Below the pieces are notes generated by a model, which was not told the DNA's origin, did not search any database, and saw only the letters and a list, made by a program, of their open reading frames with translations. 34,057 bases of DNA from an uncultured Clostridia bacterium. GTDB taxonomy: Bacteria > Bacillota_A > Clostridia > TANB77 > CAG-508. A program made the translations under genes and the position numbers. Positions 8,898 through 18,413 of the stretch are shown here, one piece after another. Location of the stretch: assembly GCA_947627825.1 (NCBI GenBank), contig CANQXO010000005.1, positions 1 through 34,057 on the forward strand. Reading direction: 5' to 3'. Numbering within the stretch: the stretch's first letter is position 1; the number at the start of each line of letters is the position of its first letter.

Positions 8898-10037
8898 ATG
8901 TTAAAGAAAGTAGCAATACTTGCTAATGGTGGAGATGTTGCAGGACTTAATCCAGTAATTAGGGCAATTAAAAGGTCTGCAGAAATTCATGGCATAGAAT
9001 GTTATGGCTTTATAGATGGGTATAAGGGATTACTAGAAAATAAATTTATAAGATTAGATTTTAATCCAATGGCAGATGGTATATTGCCTAAAGGTGGGTC
9101 TATAATAGGTTCATCAACAAATACAATAGTATTTAATTATAAAGTAACTAATCCAGATGGAACAGTTGAGTATAAAGATTTATCTGATTTATGCGTACAA
9201 AATGTTATGAAAGATGGATTTGATTGTGTATTTACTTTAGGTGGAGATAGTACGCAAAAATCTGCAAGGGACTTATTTGTAAAAGGAATTAAAACAATAG
9301 GTGTACCAAAAACTATAGATAATGATGTAGCATGTACTGATATAACATTTGGATATAATACAGCAGTTTCTGTTGCAGCAGAAGCACTAGATAGGCTTCA
9401 TACAACTGCAGAAACTCATCACAGAATAATGTGCCTAGAAGTTATGGGAAGGTATGCCGGATGGATTGCACTAGAATCAGCAATAGCAGGTGGAGCAGAT
9501 GCTGCACTTATACCAGAAATACCTTACGATATCAACAAAGTAGCACAAAGTATTAAAAATAGAATTGCTAGAGGAAAACAATTTAGTGTTGTTGTTGTAT
9601 CAGAAGGAGCAAGACCAATTAATGGCGAAGCTTCAACTTATAATAGCAATGTAGGAGATGGCACAGGAATTGCAGTTAAGTTTGCAGGAGCAGGTGATAA
9701 AGTTTCAAAAGAACTTGAAAAATTAACTGGATTAGAGGCAAGGTGTACAACTCTTGGATATATGCAAAGAGGAGGAACACCAACTGCTTATGATAGAGTG
9801 CTTTCTACAAAATATGGTGCAAAGGCAATGGAATTAGCACTAGAAGGAAAATTTGGAGTGCTAACCGTTATAAAAAATGGAAAACTTGATTTCGTACCAT
9901 TAGAAGATGTTGTTGGAAACAACAAAGAATTAGGCGCAGTAGAAGGCGGAACAAAAGATAGCAATGTTAGACTAGTAACAATGGATGATGAACTAGTAAA
10001 AACAGCAAGAAATATAGGAATTTGTTTAGGAGATTAA
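8898..10037 (+). CDS. 6-phosphofructokinase family protein, phosphoryl donor uncertain
   Basis: This 379-residue cytoplasmic enzyme should phosphorylate fructose-6-phosphate in glycolysis. Family motifs are GGDVAGLN near the N-terminus, GGDST (115-119), PKTIDND (137-143, catalytic aspartate D141), MGRYAGWIALESA and VVVSEG. Two positions decide the phosphoryl donor in this family. ATP enzymes of the E. coli type have Gly at both (104 and 124). PPi enzymes have Asp and Lys. Here the equivalents are Ser118 and Lys138, the same 20 residues apart. The Lys points towards PPi-type or the mixed group (long or group III form), but the Ser matches neither rule, so I leave the symbol empty. The RBS GAGGAGG is strong. 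The next gene starts 2 nt after the stop codon, so the polysaccharide genes may be read from this transcript. Confidence 0.85.
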   Translation: MLKKVAILANGGDVAGLNPVIRAIKRSAEIHGIECYGFIDGYKGLLENKFIRLDFNPMADGILPKGGSIIGSSTNTIVFNYKVTNPDGTVEYKDLSDLCVQNVMKDGFDCVFTLGGDSTQKSARDLFVKGIKTIGVPKTIDNDVACTDITFGYNTAVSVAAEALDRLHTTAETHHRIMCLEVMGRYAGWIALESAIAGGADAALIPEIPYDINKVAQSIKNRIARGKQFSVVVVSEGARPINGEASTYNSNVGDGTGIAVKFAGAGDKVSKELEKLTGLEARCTTLGYMQRGGTPTAYDRVLSTKYGAKAMELALEGKFGVLTVIKNGKLDFVPLEDVVGNNKELGAVEGGTKDSNVRLVTMDDELVKTARNIGICLGD

Positions 10038-10039
10038 CA

Positions 10040-11368
10040 ATGAAAAAATTTTTAGACAAAATTAATATTAATAAGATAATTATAGTTTATATTTTAATTC
10101 AACCAATTATTGATGTTATAACTTCATTATTGGTGAGATATGTTAGTGAAACGCTAACTTTTGGCATAATAATAAGAACTTTATTTATGATTGGAATTGC
10201 AATATATGCAATAATTAAAGCAGAAAAAAAGGATAGAGTAAGAATTCTCATTTACTATGCTTTGATTGCAATTTATTTATTATCATTCTTAGTAAATTGT
10301 TACCTTAACTATGGAATGAGCGGAATATTAACTCAAATTAAAGGAATAGTAAAAACTTTCTATTTACCTATAATTTTAGTTGCTTTAATACCAATATTAA
10401 AACAAAGCGATACCAAAATTGATAACAAACCATTTATATATGCATTATTTGGCTATGGAATTGTTATACTTATATCAAGTTTGTTAAAAATTGATTTTAG
10501 TACTTATGAAGATAAAGATGGAACAGTAGGTCTTTTCTATGCAGCAAATGAAATAGGTGCAATTTTAACATGCCTAGCCCCAATACTTGTAATTAATTTA
10601 TTTAAAGGTGAAAAAAGCAAAATATTTAATTTTATAACATTATTTTTATATGTATATTCTATATTACAAATGGGAACGAAAGTACCTCTATTTGGAGCAT
10701 TAGGCTTATCAGCAATAGCGATATTAATTTGTGTAATAAAATGTTTTACCAAGGAAAGAAAAGAATACATTAAAAAAGGACTTATAACACTATGTGTTGT
10801 ATTAATTTCACTAGTTATAGTGCCTTATTCACCAGTTGGTAGAAATATTGAAATTGCAAATGGAATTTCTTTACCTAGAATATTTGACTTTAATAAAAAT
10901 AAACCTGTTGAAGAAACGCCACCAGAGGAAGAAGAACCAGCTGATTCTATAGTAAGTGGTAGAGATATTTATTTAAAAGATAACTTGGAACTATATAAAA
11001 AAGCAGGATTAATGGGACAAGCTTTAGGAATTGGATATGTAAAAGGTGAAAAAGGCTCTGTAGAAGCAATTAAGCTTGTCGAAATGGATTATTTTGATAT
11101 TGCAATATGTGGAGGTATTGTAGGCTTTACAGTTTACTTTATACCATTCTTATATATTGGAATATGTGCTTTAATTGGCTTTTTCAAAAATATCAAACAG
11201 TTAATCTTTAAAGATAATATATGGCTTGAAGGATATTCTATTGCAATTAGCTTAATCATTGCATTACTTGCAGGACATGTACTTACTTCACCTGCAATTG
11301 GAATATTTATTTCAATTATTATGTTAGAATTTTGTGACAAAACTTTTGGCTTAAAAAAGTTAAAGTAA
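10040..11368 (+). CDS. O-antigen ligase/polymerase-like integral membrane protein (Wzy/WaaL type)
   Basis: This 442-residue protein is made almost wholly of membrane helices (about eleven) with one larger external loop at about residues 285-330. That loop is rich in Glu and Pro (VEETPPEEEEPADS) and leads into SGRDIYLKDN and GQALGIGYV, a layout typical of Wzy polymerases and WaaL ligases. It would polymerise exported glycan repeat units or join the glycan to an acceptor outside the membrane. The start chosen is the ATG at 10040, because TTAGGAG lies 8 nt upstream, inside the end of the phosphofructokinase gene. An in-frame TTG at 10022 is less likely. As for all members of this family, sequence similarity is low and polymerase cannot be told from ligase here. 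Confidence 0.78.
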   Translation: MKKFLDKININKIIIVYILIQPIIDVITSLLVRYVSETLTFGIIIRTLFMIGIAIYAIIKAEKKDRVRILIYYALIAIYLLSFLVNCYLNYGMSGILTQIKGIVKTFYLPIILVALIPILKQSDTKIDNKPFIYALFGYGIVILISSLLKIDFSTYEDKDGTVGLFYAANEIGAILTCLAPILVINLFKGEKSKIFNFITLFLYVYSILQMGTKVPLFGALGLSAIAILICVIKCFTKERKEYIKKGLITLCVVLISLVIVPYSPVGRNIEIANGISLPRIFDFNKNKPVEETPPEEEEPADSIVSGRDIYLKDNLELYKKAGLMGQALGIGYVKGEKGSVEAIKLVEMDYFDIAICGGIVGFTVYFIPFLYIGICALIGFFKNIKQLIFKDNIWLEGYSIAISLIIALLAGHVLTSPAIGIFISIIMLEFCDKTFGLKKLK

Positions 11369-11398
11369 GAAAAATTAAAGTTGGAAGGAATTGCAGTA

Positions 11399-12541
11399 AT
11401 GAAAAAGATATCTATCTTAGCACTTCATTTAGGCTTTGGTGGAACAGAAAGTTCAATTATTTCCATTAGTAATATGCTATGTGAAAATTATGAAGTTGAA
11501 ATTATTTCAACCTACAAATTGCAAGAAGAGCCTGCATTTTACCTTAATCCTAAGGTAAAAGTAAAATATTTGATGACGGATTTAAAACCTAATGTCGCCC
11601 AACTAAAACAAGCAATTAAAAGTTTTAATATAATACAAATTATAAAGCAGGCTTTTATAAGTGCAAAAGTTTTATACTTAAGAAGAAAACTTATGATAGA
11701 TGAAATAAAAAAATTAGATAGTGATGTAATTTTTACTACAAGGTATTTTCACAACAAATGGTCTGGAAAATATGGAAAAAAATCAGCAGTTAAAATAGCA
11801 CAAGAACATAATTACCATAACAATAATCAAAAGTATATAAATAAGACTTTGAGATGTATTAAAAATATTGATTATTTCTTGCCAGTTTCAAAGGAGTTAA
11901 CAGATTTTTACGCAGAAAAACTTAAAGGAACTAAAACAAAATGTATATATATACCTCATTCTTTAGATGATTATCCAAGTGAAGTTTCTAGTCTTGAAAG
12001 TAAAAATATAATTTCAGTAGGAAGATTATCAAAAGAAAAGGGATATTTAGACCTTGTAGAAGCGTTTTCCAAAGTACATGAAAAGCACCCAGACTGGAAG
12101 CTAAATATAGTAGGAGATGGAGCAGAAAAAGAACAGATAATAAATAAAATAAAACAAAAAAATCTTGAAAGTTCTGTGATTCTACGAGGATATCTAAAAA
12201 AAGAAGATATATACAAAATGTATCTTGATTCTTCAATTTTTGTAATGACTTCATATACTGAATCTTTTGGCTTGGTATTAATTGAAGCTGAAAGCCATGG
12301 AATACCTATATTAGCATTAGATAGTGCTCATGGTGCAAGGGAAATAATTGAAAATAATAAAAATGGATATTTGATTAAAGATAGAAATTTAAATCTTTTA
12401 GCTGATAAAATCAATGAACTTATAGAAGATAAAGATTTAAGAAAAAAACTAGGAGAACAAGGTAGAATATTATCAGAAAAATATAAAAAAGAAAATATAT
12501 CAAAGGAATGGAATAAGTTTTTAGAAGACGCAATAGAATAG
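11399..12541 (+). CDS. GT4-type glycosyltransferase (GT-B fold)
   Basis: This 380-residue cytoplasmic or membrane-associated enzyme adds a sugar to the growing lipid-linked glycan. The N-terminal domain opens with ISILALHLGFGGTESSII, the glycine-rich acceptor loop of family GT4. The donor-binding domain has the usual ISVGRLSKEKGYLDLVEAF segment and GDGAEKEQI. The E-x7-E region reads ESFGLVLIEAESHGIPILALD. I use the ATG at 11399, which follows GGAAGG at 10 nt; an in-frame TTG at 11381 lies upstream of that RBS and is unlikely. The gene is 30 nt after the polymerase gene and 8 nt before the next transferase, so all are in one operon. Donor and acceptor cannot be read from the sequence. Confidence 0.88.
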   Translation: MKKISILALHLGFGGTESSIISISNMLCENYEVEIISTYKLQEEPAFYLNPKVKVKYLMTDLKPNVAQLKQAIKSFNIIQIIKQAFISAKVLYLRRKLMIDEIKKLDSDVIFTTRYFHNKWSGKYGKKSAVKIAQEHNYHNNNQKYINKTLRCIKNIDYFLPVSKELTDFYAEKLKGTKTKCIYIPHSLDDYPSEVSSLESKNIISVGRLSKEKGYLDLVEAFSKVHEKHPDWKLNIVGDGAEKEQIINKIKQKNLESSVILRGYLKKEDIYKMYLDSSIFVMTSYTESFGLVLIEAESHGIPILALDSAHGAREIIENNKNGYLIKDRNLNLLADKINELIEDKDLRKKLGEQGRILSEKYKKENISKEWNKFLEDAIE

Positions 12542-12549
12542 AGGTTTTT

Positions 12550-13521
12550 ATGATAAAAATTAGTGTAATTGTTCCAGTTTATAATTCTGAATTATATTTA
12601 AGCAAATGCATAAAAAGTATAATGGAACAAACTTTCAAAGAAGAATATGAACTAATATTAATAAATGATGGCTCTACTGACCACTCAGAAAATATTATTG
12701 ACAAAATGATAGAAAAGTATGGAGCGGATAAAATAATAAAAATCAATCAAAAAAATTCTGGGCAAGGTAAGGCTAGAAATGAGGGTATAAAGAAAGCAAG
12801 AGGCAAGTATATAACTTTTGTAGATAGTGATGATTATATTGAAAGCAACATGTTAGAAGATTTATACCAAAAAGCCGAAAGCGAAAATGCACAAATCGTA
12901 ATTTGCGATTTCGTAGAGGAAATTGGAAAAGAAACAGTATATAAAAAATCTATAAATAAAAATATAGAAGATTTAAAAAATGACTTTATAGTATGTGTCG
13001 CTGGACCATGTAGTAAATTGATAAAAGCATCTATTTTTAAGGAAAATGATTTGTACTTTCCTGAAAATATTATTTATGAAGATATTTCTATTATTCCAGC
13101 TATTGCTATTTTTGCAGACAACATACAGTATATCCAAAAACAATATTACCATTATTTAATAAGAGAAAATTCAACAATGAGGCAAGCAAATTATTCAGAT
13201 AAATTGGAATCTATTTTTGTGGCAATGGAAAACTTGGAAAACATATTTAGAAAAAACGATTGTTTTGACCAGTATTATGAGCAGATTGAATATTTATATA
13301 TTGAGCATTTGTTATATGCTAGTGTTGGAAGATTTGTAGAATACAAAGAAGGAAGCAAAAATATACAAAAAATTATTAATATAATGAAAACAAAATTTCC
13401 AAATTGGAAAAAGAACAAATATTATAAACAAAAAACTTTGAAATTTAGATGTACTTGCAGTTTATTCTTTTCAAATAATAAGTTGCTTTTAAATATTTAT
13501 AAAAAAATTAGAAAGTTATAG
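12550..13521 (+). CDS. GT2 (GT-A fold) glycosyltransferase
   Basis: The 323-residue protein is a family 2 glycosyltransferase of the surface-polysaccharide type. It has ISVIVPVYNSELYLSKCI at the N-terminus, LINDGSTDHS as the nucleotide-binding motif, SGQGKARNEGI, and FVDSDDYIE as the metal-binding D-x-D region. The C-terminal third (after about residue 220) is aromatic and lysine-rich with no predicted membrane helix. This is common for peripheral transferases that extend undecaprenyl-linked repeat units. It begins 8 nt after the GT4 gene with only GAGG as RBS, so translation may depend on the upstream gene. The sugar specificity is unknown. Confidence 0.88.
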   Translation: MIKISVIVPVYNSELYLSKCIKSIMEQTFKEEYELILINDGSTDHSENIIDKMIEKYGADKIIKINQKNSGQGKARNEGIKKARGKYITFVDSDDYIESNMLEDLYQKAESENAQIVICDFVEEIGKETVYKKSINKNIEDLKNDFIVCVAGPCSKLIKASIFKENDLYFPENIIYEDISIIPAIAIFADNIQYIQKQYYHYLIRENSTMRQANYSDKLESIFVAMENLENIFRKNDCFDQYYEQIEYLYIEHLLYASVGRFVEYKEGSKNIQKIINIMKTKFPNWKKNKYYKQKTLKFRCTCSLFFSNNKLLLNIYKKIRKL

Positions 13522-13536
13522 AAAGAGGTAAAACTA

Positions 13537-14247
13537 ATGGCTATACCTAAAATCATTCATTTTGTATGGATGGGAAAAAAAGAAAAACCTAAAGATATTA
13601 AAAGATGTATGAAAACATGGAAAAAATATTTAAAGGATTATCAAATCATAGAATGGAATGAAGACAATTTTGACATAAATTCACATCCATTTGTAAAGGC
13701 AGCGTATGAAGCAAAAAAATGGGCATTTGTTAGTGATTTCGTAAGAGCCTACGCTTTGTATAACTATGGAGGAGTGTACTTTGACACAGATATAATTATG
13801 GTAGATTATATTGATGACTTATTGGAAAATAGGGCTTTTGTAGGTTATGAAGCACCAAATTATCCATTTACTGCAGTGTTTGGAGCAGAAAAAGGACATC
13901 CTTTTGTAAAAGATATACTAGAAATATATGACAAACAAGAAACAAAGTTTGATTTTGAAAATAATAATACAATATCAGTTTCTAATATTTTAATAAATAA
14001 ATATGGTTGTGAGTTAGGAAACAAAGAGCAACTATTAAGAGAAGGAATAAAAGTTTATCCTGATGGAGTGCTTTGCAATATTTCAAAAAACACTAAAACT
14101 ATTCATGTATTTACAACAACTTGGCTAGACAGAAAAAGCAAATTATCGCAAAAAATTTATAAATTCATAAAGTTAAGATTGACAAGCAAAGCAAGAGTAA
14201 ACTTATATGTAAAATACCTAGAATTAAAAAAGAAAATGAAAAAGTAG
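13537..14247 (+). CDS. GT32-type glycosyltransferase (DXD sugar-binding domain)
   Basis: The 236-residue protein matches the GT32 / Gly_transf_sug pattern found in capsule synthesis proteins and related to yeast Och1. It opens IPKIIHFVWMGKK, continues IIEWNEDNFD, and has SDFVRAYALYNYGGVYFDTD, whose DTD (83-85) is the metal-dependent sugar-nucleotide site. A basic C-terminus (LKKKMKK) suggests membrane association. RBS GAAAGAGG is 10-11 nt upstream and the gene is 15 nt after the GT2 gene. After it comes a 133-nt A-rich, G-poor gap with no structure that I can see. Members of this family use various donors (galactose, mannose, GlcNAc), so specificity is open. Confidence 0.85.
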   Translation: MAIPKIIHFVWMGKKEKPKDIKRCMKTWKKYLKDYQIIEWNEDNFDINSHPFVKAAYEAKKWAFVSDFVRAYALYNYGGVYFDTDIIMVDYIDDLLENRAFVGYEAPNYPFTAVFGAEKGHPFVKDILEIYDKQETKFDFENNNTISVSNILINKYGCELGNKEQLLREGIKVYPDGVLCNISKNTKTIHVFTTTWLDRKSKLSQKIYKFIKLRLTSKARVNLYVKYLELKKKMKK

Positions 14248-14380
14248 CATAAAAAACAAAACTATAACAAAAATAGAATAAAACGATAAAACAAAAAATA
14301 AAACCAAAAGACAAAATAACGAACAATTAAACTATTAAAAAGACCTTGAAAAGCAAAGCTAGAAAGGAAAAGAGTTTAAA

Positions 14381-15565
14381 ATGAAAATAACTGTTTTAAC
14401 GCCATCTTATAATGACGCGAGTAGCATAAGAAAAACTTTAGACTCGCTATTTGCTCAAACAAACACAAATTGGGAATCAATTATCATAGATGATGGCTCT
14501 ACTGATAATACAAAAGAAATTATAGAAGAATATAAAAAAGAAAAAGATAAGGAAAACAAAATAAAATATATTTATCAAGAAAATCAAGACCAGCTAAACG
14601 CTCTATTAAATGGGATGAATTATATAACAGGAGATTACATATTTACATTACATTCAGATGATTTATTGCCAAGTGATGATTTTTTTGAAAAAGCATTAGC
14701 AGTAATGGAGAAAGAGCCAAATTGTGATGCACTTATGGGTGATTTAATTATAATAAATGACAATGATGAAGTTACAAATTGCTGGAAGGCAAATGAATAT
14801 ATAAAAGATGAAGAAACTCCTGCAAAACTTATATTAACAAGAGGTGCTAACTTTTATGGAGATGTCTTTTTTCACAAAAAAGAAGTATTTTTTAGGCAAA
14901 TAAAAGAAAATTATTTATTATGGAATACACCAATTTGGTTAGATTTAAATAATAATGCTGAAATGCTAAATATAAAAAGAGTGGAATTTCCTTTACTTAA
15001 ATATAGAATTCACTCTGGAAACTACAAAAACAGCGAAATTGGAAAATTTAATTTGTTAAATGGAGAATTACGAACTCTTACCAGAGTTATGAAATATTAT
15101 GAAATACCTTGTTGGAGATTTCAAAGTGCTTTATACAACTTTCTAAGAATGCCTATTGTTAGAAAGTTAAAATTATATAATCATTATAAAATAAAGTATA
15201 GAAAAAAAGAAACTGAAAATAAATACAAAATAATTAAAAATGCAATAAAACATACATACCAAAATGATTATAAAGATAATAAATTTTTAAATGCCATACT
15301 TAATTTTTATAGCAAAAAAGTAGAAAGGAAAATAACATTAGAAGGAATTGAAAATGAAGTGATTTATAAAGGCAAAGACATTAGAAGTTTTACTAAAAAG
15401 CTTTTAAATGATGAACTAACACCTTTTTATAATAATTTTTTGAAAGAAATGCAAAAAGGATTTTCTACAGTTATTGTTGCTAATGAAAAAGAAAAAGAAA
15501 TGGCAGAAGATTTACTAAAGTTTATGTGTTTATATCCATTCGTAGAAATAAAAATAGACAATTAA
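14381..15565 (+). CDS. GT2 (GT-A fold) glycosyltransferase
   Basis: The 394-residue protein is a second GT2 enzyme of the cluster. The N-terminus has ITVLTPSYNDASSIRKTL, then IIDDGSTDNT, NQDQLNALLNGMNYITGDYI and FTLHSDDLLPSDDFF, the last holding the D-x-D-like metal site (HSDD). The C-terminal region (about 250-394) is unusually long and lysine-rich and ends in an EKEMAEDLLKFMCLYPFVEI segment that I do not recognise. It may serve in contact with another transferase. The RBS AGAAAGGA lies 12-13 nt before ATG. The flippase gene starts 14 nt after its stop. Acceptor and donor are unknown. Confidence 0.86.
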   Translation: MKITVLTPSYNDASSIRKTLDSLFAQTNTNWESIIIDDGSTDNTKEIIEEYKKEKDKENKIKYIYQENQDQLNALLNGMNYITGDYIFTLHSDDLLPSDDFFEKALAVMEKEPNCDALMGDLIIINDNDEVTNCWKANEYIKDEETPAKLILTRGANFYGDVFFHKKEVFFRQIKENYLLWNTPIWLDLNNNAEMLNIKRVEFPLLKYRIHSGNYKNSEIGKFNLLNGELRTLTRVMKYYEIPCWRFQSALYNFLRMPIVRKLKLYNHYKIKYRKKETENKYKIIKNAIKHTYQNDYKDNKFLNAILNFYSKKVERKITLEGIENEVIYKGKDIRSFTKKLLNDELTPFYNNFLKEMQKGFSTVIVANEKEKEMAEDLLKFMCLYPFVEIKIDN

Positions 15566-15579
15566 GGAAGGAATAAATA

Positions 15580-17092
15580 ATGAGAACAAAAAATGCGATT
15601 ATTAATTTTTTAACAGACGCATTACCTCAAGTTATTATATTATTACTTGGTTTTGTTAAAATAAAAGTATTTATAAAACTATTGCGGAAGTGAACAAGTA
15701 GGTTTATATCAACTATATGGGCAAATATTATCTTATTTGGTGCTAATTGAGGGCGGAGTTGGAAGTGCAATTTTATTCCGCTTATATAAACCAATAAAAG
15801 AAAAAGACAATGCAAAAATAAGTTCAATAATGTCAGCATCTTGTTTCTTATTTAGAATCATTGGAACTCTTATAATTATTGCAGGTGTTGTAATATCTTT
15901 CTTTGTTCAATTTTTTGTAAAAGATACAGGCGATATGACTAAGGGGTATATGCAAACAGTTTTCATTATATATCTACTAAGTCAAGCAATTTTTTATTAC
16001 ACAATACCTTACAGAACAATGTTTGAAGCAGAGCAAAAGAGATTTATACCAAACATAATATTTCAAACTACTACAATTATAAAAACAATATTAGAACTTA
16101 TAATAGTTAATCTAGGTAAAGGTTTAATTGAAATATTAATTTCTTTAACAATCTGTACCTTGATTTCAAATTTTGTTATTTGGCTAGCATTTAAGAAAGA
16201 ATATAAAGGCAAAATAAATCTTAAGGCTAAAAAAGATTTTTCAATGCTAAAAGATGTCAAAGATTTATTTGTAAATACAATAGGAAACTTATTAACAAAC
16301 AATATTGACATTTTAATAATTTCTAAAATCATTGGATTGGATTGTGTTGTAATATACACAACCTACAACTACTTTGTAGAGGCAATAAAACAATTTGTTA
16401 CTAAAATTGAAGGCGCAACTATGTCAGGAGTAGGGGACCTAATTTTAGAAGGAAAAGAAAAGGCCTTAAAGGTATTTAATGAATTTAATGAATTAGTTAC
16501 ATTTATTGCTACAATTTTATGCGTTCCATTATTTATAATAATAAATCAATTTATAGATATTTGGTATGAAGGAGCAGTAGAAACAAAACTAATTTGGGCA
16601 ATATTATTTACTGCAATATTGTATTATCAAATAATTCGTATGCCACTTAAAGTTTATACACTATCGTCTGGACAATTTAAATTTGTAAAAAAATTTGTTA
16701 TAATAGAAATACTAATTAATGTAACTTTGTCATTAGTTTTAGCAAAATTTATGGGAATAGCAGGCGTATTATTAGCAACTATAATTTCTTTAATTTGTGC
16801 GGACTATTTAACAAAGCCAATTGTTATATTTAATAAAATACTAGAAAGTAATTGTGTTAAATATTATTCAAAAAGCATTATGAATGTAATATTTATTGCA
16901 GTAAGCTTATTTGCATATTATATTATATTCCCCAAAATGTACAGTAATATATTTAGCTGTATATTATTTGGTGTAATAGTAGCAATAGTAAATGCAATAA
17001 TTACAATTGCATATTTCTACATAACTCATCAAACAAACTTCTTTGAAAGAATACCAATTATAAATAGATTCGTAAAAAAAGAAGAAAGTTAA
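15580..17092 (+). pseudogene. Wzx-like polysaccharide flippase, interrupted by a +1 frameshift near 15685
   Basis: This MOP-superfamily flippase would move the undecaprenyl-linked repeat unit across the membrane. A good RBS (AAGGAAGGA) precedes ATG at 15580 and the frame reads MRTKNAIINFLTDALPQ, typical for the family, up to FIKLL. There it runs into CGG AAG TGA and stops at 15693. If one C at 15685 is removed, the frame continues GSEQVGLYQLYGQILSY and then LVLIEGGVGSAILFRLY, exactly the family pattern, through to TAA at 17092. The repaired protein has 503 residues and about 12-14 membrane helices. As sequenced, only 37 residues or an N-truncated 451-residue product from an internal TTG or GTG could be made. 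The lesion may be real or a base-calling error. Confidence 0.88.
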
Positions 17093-17177
17093 CTTTATAA
17101 ATAGATTAAATAAATTAGATTAGATAAAATAGACAAATATATTTTTATAACTAATAAAATCAAGAAAGGAATTTTAT

Positions 17178-18296
17178 ATGATAAAAGTTATGGTAGTTTT
17201 TGGTACAAGACCAGAAGCAATAAAAATGTCACCAGTAGTAAAAGAATTAAAGTCAAGAAAAGAAATAGAATGTATTGTGTGTGTAACAGCACAACACAGA
17301 CAAATGCTTGACCAAGTTTTAAATACTTTTCAAATTAAACCGGATTATGACTTAAACATAATGACAACAGGACAGACCCTAAGTGATATTACAGGAAAAG
17401 CATTAAAAGGATTAGAAGAAATAATTAATAAAGAAAGACCTAATATAGTTTTAGTTCATGGTGATACAACAACAACATTTGCAGGAGCACTTGCTGCTTA
17501 TTATGCACAAGTAGATATTGGACATGTTGAGGCAGGACTAAGAACTTGGAATAAATACTCACCATATCCTGTAGAAATGAACAGGCAACTAGTAGGAGTT
17601 TTAGCAGACATGCATTTTGCACCTACAGAAAATAGTAAAAACAGCTTGCTTTCTGAAGGCAAAAAAGAAGAAAATATATTTGTTACTGGAAACACAGCAA
17701 TTGATGCATTAGAAACAACTGTTGCAAAAGAATACAAAAATGAAATACTTGATTGGGTAGGAGATAGTAAACTTATACTAATTACAGCTCATAGGAGGGA
17801 AAGCCTTGGAGAGCCTATGAGAAGAATGTTCAAAGCAATTAAAAGAATTGTTGACGAACATAGTGAAGTAAAAGCTGTTTACCCAGTTCATCTAAACCCA
17901 AAAGTTAGAGAAATAGCAAATGAAATATTAGGAAATGATGAAAGAATAAAATTAGTAGAACCTTTAGAAGTAATAGATTTTCACAATTTTATGAATAAAG
18001 CTTATATTATTTTAACTGATAGCGGTGGAATACAAGAAGAAGCACCAGCATTAGGCAAACCAGTTTTAGTTTTAAGAGATACAACAGAAAGACCAGAAGG
18101 AATAGAAGCGGGAACACTAAAATTAGCTGGTACTGATGAAGAAAAAATCTATTCACTTACAAAGGAACTATTAGAAAATAAAGAAGAATACAACAAAATG
18201 AGTCATGCTTCAAATCCTTATGGAGATGGAAAAGCAAGTAAAAGAATAGTTGATGCTATCATCAACAGATACGCAAACAAATACAAAAATATATAA
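17178..18296 (+). CDS. wecB: Non-hydrolysing UDP-N-acetylglucosamine 2-epimerase
   Basis: This 372-residue cytoplasmic enzyme interconverts UDP-GlcNAc and UDP-ManNAc. Motifs are VVFGTRPEAIKMSPV at the N-terminus, CVTAQHRQMLDQVL, LVHGDTTTTFAGALAAYY, GHVEAGLRT, ITAHRRES and TDSGGIQEEAPALGKPVLVLR followed by TERPEG. All are conserved in the WecB/MnaA family and no key residue appears lost. Its length is the usual 370-380. The RBS AAGAAAGGA is 9-10 nt upstream. It is followed by the TagA-family gene, which uses UDP-ManNAc, so the two form a functional pair. The family name MnaA is equally used in Gram-positives. Confidence 0.95.
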   Translation: MIKVMVVFGTRPEAIKMSPVVKELKSRKEIECIVCVTAQHRQMLDQVLNTFQIKPDYDLNIMTTGQTLSDITGKALKGLEEIINKERPNIVLVHGDTTTTFAGALAAYYAQVDIGHVEAGLRTWNKYSPYPVEMNRQLVGVLADMHFAPTENSKNSLLSEGKKEENIFVTGNTAIDALETTVAKEYKNEILDWVGDSKLILITAHRRESLGEPMRRMFKAIKRIVDEHSEVKAVYPVHLNPKVREIANEILGNDERIKLVEPLEVIDFHNFMNKAYIILTDSGGIQEEAPALGKPVLVLRDTTERPEGIEAGTLKLAGTDEEKIYSLTKELLENKEEYNKMSHASNPYGDGKASKRIVDAIINRYANKYKNI

Positions 18297-18346
18297 AATA
18301 AGATAAAAATAAGATATTAAACAAGATAAAATAAGATAAAAATAAG
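18295..18346 (+). repeat. Direct repeat of 19 nt in the wecB-tagA gap
   Basis: The A-rich sequence AAAATAAGATAAAAATAAG occurs at 18295-18313 and again at 18328-18346. The first copy overlaps the end of wecB. Low complexity makes a slippage origin most likely. No function is evident. Confidence 0.5.
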
Positions 18347-18413
18347 GAACAATAAATTATTTAAAATTTAAAAGATCAAAAAGTGAAATATTAGAAAGGT
18401 ATATGATTGATAA

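Noticed and set aside
14248..14380. The 133-nt A-rich gap between two glycosyltransferase genes as a promoter or small RNA
   Set aside because: No -35/-10 pair, hairpin or ORF with RBS is visible, only G-poor low-complexity sequence.
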